A stretch of DNA of 12,936 nucleotides from contig JAAZAC010000291.1 of assembly GCA_012514545.1 (NCBI GenBank), positions 1-12,936 of the forward strand. Reading direction: 5' to 3'. The first letter of the stretch is position 1. Each line of letters starts with the position of its first letter. The position numbers and the translations under genes were made by a program. The stretch is from Actinomycetales bacterium. GTDB lineage: Bacteria > Actinomycetota > Actinomycetes > Actinomycetales > Cellulomonadaceae. The notes below the pieces were generated by a model. That model saw only the letters and a program-made list of their open reading frames with translations, made no database searches and was not told the DNA's origin. Positions 6,891-12,165 of the stretch are shown in pieces.

Positions 6891-7109
6891 GGCGTCGAGG
6901 GTAGGGCGGGCGCGCCGCCGGCAGGACCGACCTGGGGCGCGTCGTCCGACGCACGGCGTCCACCCCAGGGTGGAGGCGCGCCCGGGAAGGTCCGCCCGCC
7001 GGTGCCGCGGCGCGCCGCCCGGCCACCACCCGCCGATCGGCGCGGCGGGCGGCAGGTTCGGGCCGTCGTCCGACGACGGCGCCCGGCCCGCGCGGCGAGG
7101 CTCGACGGC
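6891..7109. promoter_or_regulatory. Divergent regulatory region rich in dyads between kinase and VanY-like genes
   Basis: This 219-base spacer serves the two divergent transcripts. It contains four perfect inverted repeats: GCGTCG-TC-CGACGC (6939-6952), TCCACCC-CA-GGGTGGA (6959-6974), the uninterrupted CGCCGATCGGCG (7031-7042), and GCCGTCGT-CCG-ACGACGGC (7062-7080). The first and last share the 10-mer GTCGTCCGAC (6941-6950 and 7065-7074) at their centres, 124 bases apart. Short dyads of this type are what NarL-class regulators bind, so autoregulation and control of the peptidase are plausible but unproven. Confidence 0.5.
6898..6903 (-). promoter_or_regulatory. Candidate -10 for a leaderless kinase-regulator transcript
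   Basis: Minus-strand TACCCT fits the actinobacterial TANNNT -10 consensus and ends seven bases before the GTG start of the kinase. There is no Shine-Dalgarno in this gap. I see no convincing -35 hexamer at the usual distance. Confidence 0.45.
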
Positions 7110-7733
7110 GTGACCACGACCGCCGTTCCCACCCCTGTGCCGACCGCCGCACCGCCCGGGCTCCCGCGCGTGGGCGCCCGCACCTACCTCAGCCGCGGGC
7201 GCCGGCGGCGCCGCCGCGCGGCGCGGGCCCTGCTCCTGGGGGCCGCCGCGGTGGTCGCGTGGCAGGTCGTCGCGTGGCAGCTCGGCGCGGGTGGCCCCGG
7301 CGCGCTCGGGTGGGCGGGGCTCCCGGCACCGTGGGAGGAGCCAGCGCCGGCGCCGAGCCCCACGGCCCTCGACCCCGATCTCGCCGCGCGCTTCGCCCGC
7401 GCCCAGGCCGCAGCCGCCGCGGAGGGCGTGCCGCTCACGCTGACGTCGGGCTGGCGCAGCCCCGAGGAGCAGCAGAGGCTCGTCGACGAGGCGGTCGCCG
7501 AGCACGGCTCGCTCGAGGCGGCCCAGCGCTGGGTGCTCCCGCCCGAGACGTCCGCGCACGTCGCGGGCCTCGCGATCGACGTCGGACCGCTCGAGGGCGC
7601 GCTCTGGCTCGCCGAGCGCAGCGGCGAGTACGGCCTGTGCCGCACCTACGACAACGAGTGGTGGCACTTCGAGCCGGCGACGGCCGACGGCGTCTGCCCC
7701 GCGCCCCACCCGGACTCCTCGTGGGGCTGGTGA
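7110..7733 (+). CDS. VanY-type D-alanyl-D-alanine carboxypeptidase (M15B), membrane anchored
   Basis: A 207-residue zinc peptidase expected to trim the terminal D-alanine of peptidoglycan stem peptides outside the cell. After a basic cytoplasmic stretch (RGRRRRRR, 29-36) a single membrane helix (about 38-56) and a Pro/Ala-rich linker (72-86) lead to the catalytic domain. The M15 signature residues are all present: SGWRS with Arg116, SAHVAGLAIDVG with zinc ligands His150 and Asp157, and EWWHFE with Glu183 and His186. C177 and C196 could form a disulfide. GTG 7110 is preceded by GAGG (7097-7100) nine bases upstream. No VanH, VanA or VanX genes are present, so glycopeptide resistance is not implied; wall remodelling is the simpler reading. 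It is divergent from the two-component system, which may control it, and a strong hairpin follows seven bases after the stop. Confidence 0.92.
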   Translation: MTTTAVPTPVPTAAPPGLPRVGARTYLSRGRRRRRRAARALLLGAAAVVAWQVVAWQLGAGGPGALGWAGLPAPWEEPAPAPSPTALDPDLAARFARAQAAAAAEGVPLTLTSGWRSPEEQQRLVDEAVAEHGSLEAAQRWVLPPETSAHVAGLAIDVGPLEGALWLAERSGEYGLCRTYDNEWWHFEPATADGVCPAPHPDSSWGW

Positions 7734-7740
7734 CGGCGGT

Positions 7741-7771
7741 GTCCCGGCGCCCGGTGACCGGGCGCCGGGAC
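7741..7771. terminator. Perfect 14-bp stem hairpin after the VanY-like gene, also a possible operator
   Basis: GTCCCGGCGCCCGG (7741-7754) is exactly mirrored by CCGGGCGCCGGGAC (7758-7771) around a TGA loop. It begins seven bases after the peptidase stop, so a GC-rich terminator is the first choice, though no U-tract follows. It also spans the -35 and spacer region of the putative promoter of the next gene, so it may instead, or in addition, be a protein-binding dyad. Confidence 0.6.
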
Positions 7772-7783
7772 CGGCAGTACCGT
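7754..7783 (+). promoter_or_regulatory. Candidate promoter of the lipoprotein gene
   Basis: GTGACC (7754-7759) resembles the -35 TTGACA and TACCGT (7778-7783) fits the -10 TANNNT, with an 18-base spacer. The -10 ends nine bases before GTG 7793, so transcription would start almost at the start codon. The -35 lies in the loop and second arm of the 7741-7771 dyad. Confidence 0.4.
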
Positions 7784-7792
7784 GCGACCGGG

Positions 7793-8833
7793 GTGAGGAC
7801 CGTGCACGAGCGGGTGGGACGACCGGCCCCCGTGGCCGCGGTGCTCCTCGCGCCCGCGCTCGCCCTCGCCGGCTGCACGGGCGAGGAGCCCGGCCCGGCG
7901 GTGCCGACGCCCACGGCCGGGGACGGCGTCGGCGCGGTCGACGCGTTCCGCGAGCAGCTGGAGGCGCTGCGCGACCTCGGCGACGCCGTCGACCAGCACA
8001 CGGCGATGGAGGAGGACATCGCGGCGTGCATGGCCGCGCTCGGGTTCGAGTACACGCCCGTCGACCTCGCCGCCCAGGTCGACGTCGTGACCGCGTACGA
8101 CCTGGGCCTCGACCGGGGCTCGCGCGAGTACGCCGAGCAGTTCGGCTACGGCATCGCCACCGACGACATGGGCTTCTACGCGCTCACCGCGGCCCGCGCC
8201 GAGGACCCGAACGCGGTCTACGTCGCCTCGCTCACCGAGGCGGCCCGCGCCGAGTACGAGGCCGCGCTGTGGGGCGACCCCGGCGCCGACCCGTTCGACC
8301 CCGACGCCGACCGCGGCTGCAGCGGGAAGGCCCAGGACCGCGTGTACCTGCGGGTGCCGGCGACCGACGCCGTCGACCCGGAGGCGCTGTTCGCGGAGGA
8401 GGCGCTGCTGCGCGAGGCGATCCTCACCGACGACCGCGTGGTCGCCACGCACGCCGAGTGGGCCGCGTGCATGGCCGACGCCGGGTACCCCGGCCTGGCG
8501 GACCCGGGCGACAACCTCGTCACGGGCGACGCGATGCTGCAGGTGCGCGAGGAGTTCGACGCCCGGCTCGTCGCGCTGCAGGCCGAGATCCCGCCGGACG
8601 TGGACGACCCCAGCGCGCGGGCTGCGCTCGCCGCGCTCCAGGCCAAGGCGGAGCTCGCGGACCGCGAGGTGGCGATGGCCGTCGCCGACGTCGACTGCCG
8701 CGAGTCGTCCGGGTACGCGGCGGCGCTCGCGGAGGTGTCGGTCGAGCGGCAGGCGGAGTTCTTCGAGGCGCACCGCGCCGAGTACGAGGCCTACGCCGCT
8801 GCGATGGCCGAGCTCCTCGCCGCGCGGGACTGA
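7793..8833 (+). CDS. Secreted lipoprotein with duplicated Cys-Met motif, function unknown
   Basis: A 346-residue predicted lipoprotein. A short basic N-terminus, a hydrophobic segment (14-24) and the lipobox LAGC place the lipidated cysteine at residue 28. The mature protein is acidic, mostly helical in appearance, and contains four more cysteines at 79, 176, 226 and 302. The sequence is internally duplicated: AACMAALGFEY (77-87) and AACMADAGYPG (224-234), each followed later by a lone Cys (RGCSGKA; DVDCRESSG). This suggests two similar halves, perhaps with one disulfide each. I recognise no catalytic motif or named family. GTG 7793 is preferred because a -10-like TACCGT ends nine bases before it; GTG 7802 would drop three residues and GTG 7814 seven, both still leaving a signal peptide. 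The stop codon is the loop of a perfect hairpin. It follows the VanY-like gene and may share its envelope role, but nothing proves this. Confidence 0.82.
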   Translation: MRTVHERVGRPAPVAAVLLAPALALAGCTGEEPGPAVPTPTAGDGVGAVDAFREQLEALRDLGDAVDQHTAMEEDIAACMAALGFEYTPVDLAAQVDVVTAYDLGLDRGSREYAEQFGYGIATDDMGFYALTAARAEDPNAVYVASLTEAARAEYEAALWGDPGADPFDPDADRGCSGKAQDRVYLRVPATDAVDPEALFAEEALLREAILTDDRVVATHAEWAACMADAGYPGLADPGDNLVTGDAMLQVREEFDARLVALQAEIPPDVDDPSARAALAALQAKAELADREVAMAVADVDCRESSGYAAALAEVSVERQAEFFEAHRAEYEAYAAAMAELLAARD

Positions 8834-8843
8834 GTCCCGCGCG
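8821..8843. terminator. Perfect hairpin with the lipoprotein stop codon as its loop
   Basis: CGCGCGGGAC (8821-8830) pairs exactly with GTCCCGCGCG (8834-8843), and the three-base loop is the TGA stop itself. The first arm is coding. It probably ends transcription of the lipoprotein gene just before the convergent CBS gene. No U-tract is present, as is common in high-GC actinobacteria. Confidence 0.6.
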
Positions 8844-8844
8844 A

Positions 8845-8860
8845 CCGGGGCCGGCCCCGG
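8845..8860. terminator. 16-bp perfect palindrome after the CBS gene
   Basis: CCGGGGCC (8845-8852) followed directly by GGCCCCGG (8853-8860). It lies four bases beyond the stop of the minus-strand CBS gene and two bases after the lipoprotein hairpin, so it could terminate the CBS transcript. Having no spacer, its loop must form by opening the central bases, which makes it weaker than it looks. Confidence 0.4.
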
Positions 8861-8864
8861 GGGC

Positions 8865-9308
8865 CTAGGTCGTCGCGCGCCCGGCGATGTACGCGGAGAG
8901 CTGGTCGCGCTCGGCCTGGATCTCGGTGAGCCGGTGCTTGACGACGTCGCCGATGCTGACGATGCCGACGAGCCGCCCCTCCTCGAGCACGGGCAGGTGG
9001 CGCACCCGCCGCTCGGTCATCACGCCCATGAGCTCCTCGAGGTGCGCCGCCGGCTCGCACGTCGCCACGTCCCTCGTCATGATCGCGGCGACCGGCCCGT
9101 CGAGGACGGCGTCGCCGTCGGCGGCGAGGCGCCGCACCACGTCCCGCTCGCTGACGATCCCCGCCGGGGGCGCGTCACCGCCGTCGGACACCACGGCGGC
9201 GCCGATGCCGTGCTCGGCGAGGAGCGCGAGCAGGTCCCGCACGCTCCGGTCCGGGGCGATCGTGACGACCGCGCTCCCCTTGCGCCTCAGGACGTCGCTG
9301 ACCCGCAT
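8865..9308 (-). CDS. Two-CBS-domain protein
   Basis: A 147-residue cytoplasmic protein made of a tandem CBS pair (about 1-62 and 72-127) with a short helical C-terminal tail. CBS pairs usually bind adenine nucleotides or related ligands and report energy state. Typical features are GIVSERDVVRRLA (50-62), DVATCEPAAHLEELMGVM (80-97) and HLPVLEEGRLVGIVSIGDVVKHRL (104-127). No enzyme or channel domain is attached, so it is a stand-alone regulator like Mycobacterium Hrp1-type proteins. ATG 9308-9306 is preceded by GGAGGT six bases upstream on the minus strand. The gene lies 121 bases after the PfpI-like gene on the same strand. A 9-bp stem-loop (9328-9352) and a -10-like TACGGT (9367-9362) in that gap suggest its own promoter. 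The ligand and partner are unknown. Confidence 0.92.
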   Translation of the reverse strand: MRVSDVLRRKGSAVVTIAPDRSVRDLLALLAEHGIGAAVVSDGGDAPPAGIVSERDVVRRLAADGDAVLDGPVAAIMTRDVATCEPAAHLEELMGVMTERRVRHLPVLEEGRLVGIVSIGDVVKHRLTEIQAERDQLSAYIAGRATT

Positions 9309-9327
9309 GGCCCACCTCCGCGCACGC

Positions 9328-9352
9328 GGCCGCGACACGCGTCGTCGCGGCC
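9328..9352. terminator. 9-bp stem-loop upstream of the CBS gene
   Basis: GGCCGCGAC (9328-9336) pairs exactly with GTCGCGGCC (9344-9352) around a seven-base loop. In the minus-strand direction it lies 77 bases after the PfpI-like stop and 19 bases before the CBS start codon, ending about eight bases before the Shine-Dalgarno. It could terminate readthrough or act as a leader structure or operator of the CBS gene; the sequence cannot decide. Confidence 0.4.
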
Positions 9353-9361
9353 CGGACCTCG

Positions 9362-9367
9362 ACCGTA
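9362..9367 (-). promoter_or_regulatory. Possible -10 of the CBS gene
   Basis: Minus-strand TACGGT fits TANNNT and ends 53 bases before the ATG. The octamer TACGGTCG recurs upstream of the PfpI-like gene. The stem-loop at 9328-9352 would then lie in the 5' leader. No -35 is convincing. Confidence 0.35.
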
Positions 9368-9429
9368 CGACACCGCCGCGCGCCGGGACACCCGGGAACG
9401 GTGCGAGGCCGGGACGCGCGGGCGCTGCC

Positions 9430-9978
9430 TCAGGCGGTCTGGCCCTCGTGCCGCCCCTCGGCGATCTCCTCGACGAGCTTCGCGCAGAACGCCGGCAGGT
9501 CGTCCGGCGTGCGGCTCGAGACGAGCCCGGAGTCGACGACGACCTCCTCGTCCACCCAGTCGGCGCCCGCGTTGCGCAGGTCCGTGCGCAGGCTCGGGTA
9601 CGACGTGATGCGCCGGCCGCGGAGCACGTCGGCGTCGGCGAGGATCCAGCCGCCGTGGCAGATGACGCCCACCGGCTTGTGCCCCTCGAAGAAGGCGCGC
9701 ACGAACCGCACCGCGTCCTCGCTGAGCCGCAGGTGGTCACCGTTGACGACGCCGCCGGGGAGCACGAGCGCGTCGAACCGCCCCGGGTCCGCGCCGGCCA
9801 CGGGCTCGTCCACCGCCTGCTCGTGGCCCTTCTTGCCCGTGATCGCGCCGTCCTTCGGGGAGACGAGCACCGCCTCGGCCCCGTGCTCCGTGACGGCCGC
9901 CCAGGGGGCGGTCAGCTCGGAGTCCTCGAACCCGTCCGTGGCGAGGAACGCGACGGTCTTCCCGGTCAGGTGGCTCAT
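9430..9978 (-). CDS. DJ-1/PfpI family protein (type 1 glutamine amidotransferase-like)
   Basis: A 182-residue cytoplasmic protein of the PfpI/YhbO group. The nucleophile elbow is VICHGGW with Cys107 and His108, and the conserved acidic residue is Glu18 in GFEDSEL. LVLPGGVVNGDHLR (71-84), TSYPSLRTDLRNAGADWVDEEVVVD (125-149) and GLVSSRTPDDLPAF (151-164) are characteristic of the group. Members have been described as proteases, chaperones and deglycases or glyoxalases of the oxidative and carbonyl-stress response; which activity applies here cannot be told. Length agrees with YhbO-type proteins (about 170-190). ATG 9978-9976 has GGAG seven bases upstream. It sits 90 bases after the S9 peptidase gene on the same strand. 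A -10-like TACGGT at 10011-10006 suggests separate initiation. Confidence 0.93.
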   Translation of the reverse strand: MSHLTGKTVAFLATDGFEDSELTAPWAAVTEHGAEAVLVSPKDGAITGKKGHEQAVDEPVAGADPGRFDALVLPGGVVNGDHLRLSEDAVRFVRAFFEGHKPVGVICHGGWILADADVLRGRRITSYPSLRTDLRNAGADWVDEEVVVDSGLVSSRTPDDLPAFCAKLVEEIAEGRHEGQTA

Positions 9979-10005
9979 GGCGTGCTCCTTCGGTGGGGAG
10001 CCCCG

Positions 10006-10011
10006 ACCGTA
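10006..10011 (-). promoter_or_regulatory. Possible -10 of the PfpI-like gene
   Basis: Minus-strand TACGGT, followed by CG, ends 27 bases before the ATG, leaving room for the Shine-Dalgarno-containing leader. It is identical over eight bases to the element upstream of the CBS gene. No good -35 is visible. Confidence 0.35.
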
Positions 10012-10068
10012 GGCACGACGCCGGGCCGCCCGCATCCGCAGCCGGCCGGGGCCCCGCGCGCGGACGCG

Positions 10069-12090
10069 TCAGGCCAGGCGCTCGCCCCACCAGCGCAGGA
10101 CGTGCTCGAACCGGGCCCGTCGGTGGCTGGGCCGACCCGAGCGCGAGAGCTCGTGCCCCTCGCCCGGGAAGAGCAGGAGCTGGACCGGCACGCCGCGCCG
10201 CTTGAGCTCGACGTACCACCGCTGCCCCTGCTCCACCGGGCAGCGCCAGTCCTGCTCGGAGTGGATGACGAGGGTCGGCGTCGTCACCTTCCCGACGTGC
10301 GCCATCGGGGACTGCGCGCCGACGGCGGCGGCCCCCTCCGCCGTCGCGGTGTCGCCCAGGTACTCCACCCCGAAGAACCAGCCGATGTCGCTCGAGCCGA
10401 CGAAGCTCACCGGGTCGAGGAACCCGCGCTCGACGATCGCGCCGCGGAACCGGTCGGTCCGGGTGGTCAGCCACGCGGTGAGGTACCCGCCGTAGGAGCC
10501 GCCCATGACGCCGACCCGCGTCGCGTCCAGCGCGGGCGTCGTGGCGAGCGCGTGGTCGAGGAGCGCGAGCACGTCGTCGGCGTCGACGGTGCCGAAGGCG
10601 CCGGTGATGGCGCGCCCGTGCGCGGCCCCGTAGCCGGCCGAGCCGCGCGGGTTGCCGTGCACGACGGCGTAGCCCGCGTGCGCGAGCGTCTGCACCTCGT
10701 CGAACAGCGCGTGCGTGTACTGCGCGAACGGCCCGCCGTGGATCATCAGCACCGTCGGGTACGGGCCGGCGCCGTGCCGGTCGGGGTCGGGCAGGGTCAC
10801 CCAGCCGTGCACCGGGTAGCCGTCGGGCGCGGTCGCGGTGACCTCCGCCGGCCGGCGCAGGCGGCCGGTCGCGCGCAGCGGGGCGGCGAGGTCGGTGAGC
10901 ACCGTCGTCGCGCCGTCGGCCAGGCGCACCGCGAGCACCTCGCCCGCGGACTCCGGGTCCGCGGCGCTGACCGCCGCGACCGGGCCGGCCGCGTCGGCGC
11001 CGAGCACGACGCGCGGGGAGTCGACGAGCACCCGCGGCTCGCCGACCCCGCCGGCCGGCACGGCGAGGAGCACGACGGCGCCGCGCCGCTGGTCGGCGAC
11101 GAGCACCTCGTCGCCCACGGGCACGAGCACCCCGGGCACCAGGTCGGTGACCTCGGGGTCGGTGAGCCGCACCGGGGCGGCGGGGGCCGCCGTCGGGCCG
11201 CCGGGCAGGTCGAGCCGGTACAGCGCGTTCTGCACCGCGACGAACTGCCGGCCGGTCGGGCCGAGGTCGCCCGCGATCAGCCAGACCGCGCGCCCGTCCG
11301 GCGCGGGCACGACGGTCTCCACGCCGAGCGTGGACCCCGCGCCCGCGTCGGTGAGCGGGCGGGGCGGCGCGGGCTCGGCCGCGTCGGCGTCGACGAGCAC
11401 CGCGTCCGTGCGCAGGTCCTCGTCGTGACCCGGGTGCACCGCGGCGACCGCGACGAGATGGCGGCCGTCGGGCAGCCAGCGCGGCGCGTGCACGTCGCCG
11501 TCGCCGTCCGTGAGCCGCCGGGCCTCCGGGAGCTCCGCGGGGCGCTCGCCGGTGTCCGCGAGCGCGGCCGGGAGGTCGACGACGAAGAGGTGACGCGGCC
11601 GGTCGTAGGTGAACCCGAGGTCGTCGATCCGGTACTGGTAGCGCATGATGAGCCGCGGCGGCTCGGCCGAGGGGTCGCCGTCGGGCACGTAGCGGCCCTC
11701 CTCCGGCACGCGCGCGACGAACGCGAGGCGCCGCGAGTCGGGCGACCAGCGGGGGTCGGCGACGCCGAGCGGCGCGTCGGTCAGGCGCACGGGCTCCCCG
11801 CCTGCCGCCTCGACGACGTGCAGCTGCGGGCGGCCCTTGGGCTCGTCCGGCACGCGCCGCAGGAACGCGACCCACCGGCCGTCCGGCGACCACGCCGGCG
11901 ACGTGTCGCGCCCGCCGCGCGTGAACGGCCGCGGCGGCGCGGACCCGTCGAGCGGGACGCGCCAGAGGTGGCCGACCTCGGTGTCGGCCTCCAGGTCGGG
12001 GTGGGTGACGGCGACGACGGCGGCGGAGCCGTCCGGGGCGACGGCGGGGGTTCCGGGCGTGCGGAGCAGGACGATGTCTTCGGGGATCAC
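10069..12090 (-). CDS. S9 family (prolyl oligopeptidase) peptidase
   Basis: A 673-residue serine peptidase without a signal peptide, so probably cytoplasmic; the family removes dipeptides or acylated residues from short peptides. Residues 1 to about 400 form a TolB/PD40-like beta-propeller with repeats such as PAWSPDGRWVAFLR (66-78), PRWSPDSRRLAFVAR (113-127) and PRWLPDGRHLVAV (203-215). The alpha/beta-hydrolase domain (about 418-673) has the oxyanion motif HGGP (451-454), NPRGSAGYG (480-488), the nucleophile elbow GGSYGG with Ser532, Asp614 in SEQDWRCP and His646 in GEGHELSRSG. The triad is intact and the order is that of acylaminoacyl-peptidase-like S9C enzymes. Start GTG 12090-12088 has no strong Shine-Dalgarno, but TAGGTT ends seven bases upstream, consistent with a leaderless message. 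The GNAT gene ends 75 bases upstream on the same strand. The natural substrate is unknown. Confidence 0.95.
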   Translation of the reverse strand: MIPEDIVLLRTPGTPAVAPDGSAAVVAVTHPDLEADTEVGHLWRVPLDGSAPPRPFTRGGRDTSPAWSPDGRWVAFLRRVPDEPKGRPQLHVVEAAGGEPVRLTDAPLGVADPRWSPDSRRLAFVARVPEEGRYVPDGDPSAEPPRLIMRYQYRIDDLGFTYDRPRHLFVVDLPAALADTGERPAELPEARRLTDGDGDVHAPRWLPDGRHLVAVAAVHPGHDEDLRTDAVLVDADAAEPAPPRPLTDAGAGSTLGVETVVPAPDGRAVWLIAGDLGPTGRQFVAVQNALYRLDLPGGPTAAPAAPVRLTDPEVTDLVPGVLVPVGDEVLVADQRRGAVVLLAVPAGGVGEPRVLVDSPRVVLGADAAGPVAAVSAADPESAGEVLAVRLADGATTVLTDLAAPLRATGRLRRPAEVTATAPDGYPVHGWVTLPDPDRHGAGPYPTVLMIHGGPFAQYTHALFDEVQTLAHAGYAVVHGNPRGSAGYGAAHGRAITGAFGTVDADDVLALLDHALATTPALDATRVGVMGGSYGGYLTAWLTTRTDRFRGAIVERGFLDPVSFVGSSDIGWFFGVEYLGDTATAEGAAAVGAQSPMAHVGKVTTPTLVIHSEQDWRCPVEQGQRWYVELKRRGVPVQLLLFPGEGHELSRSGRPSHRRARFEHVLRWWGERLA

Positions 12091-12097
12091 GCCGACG

Positions 12098-12103
12098 AAC
12101 CTA
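12098..12103 (-). promoter_or_regulatory. Candidate -10 for a leaderless S9 peptidase transcript
   Basis: Minus-strand TAGGTT fits TANNNT and ends seven bases before the GTG start, the same spacing as at the histidine kinase gene. No -35 of the TTGACA type is visible 16-18 bases upstream. Confidence 0.4.
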
Positions 12104-12148
12104 CGCCCGGCCGGCGTCTCGCCGCCGGGACGACCGGCTCGGTCGGCC

Positions 12149-12161
12149 CCCCGCGTCGGGG
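12149..12161. terminator. Short hairpin after the GNAT gene
   Basis: CCCCG (12149-12153) pairs with CGGGG (12157-12161) around CGT, four bases beyond the GNAT stop in the minus direction. A second small dyad, CGACCG-GCT-CGGTCG, lies just beyond it (12131-12145). Either could end the GNAT transcript before the S9 promoter. The stems are short and there is no U-tract. Confidence 0.35.
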
Positions 12162-12165
12162 CGCG

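Noticed and set aside
7110..7733. Glycopeptide-resistance cluster
   Set aside because: Only a VanY-type peptidase and a NarL-type two-component system are present. VanH, VanA, VanX and an OmpR-class VanR are absent.
10047..10056. Palindrome CGGGGCCCCG after the S9 gene as a terminator
   Set aside because: Ten bases with no spacer in a GC-only stretch is easily chance and could form only a very short stem.
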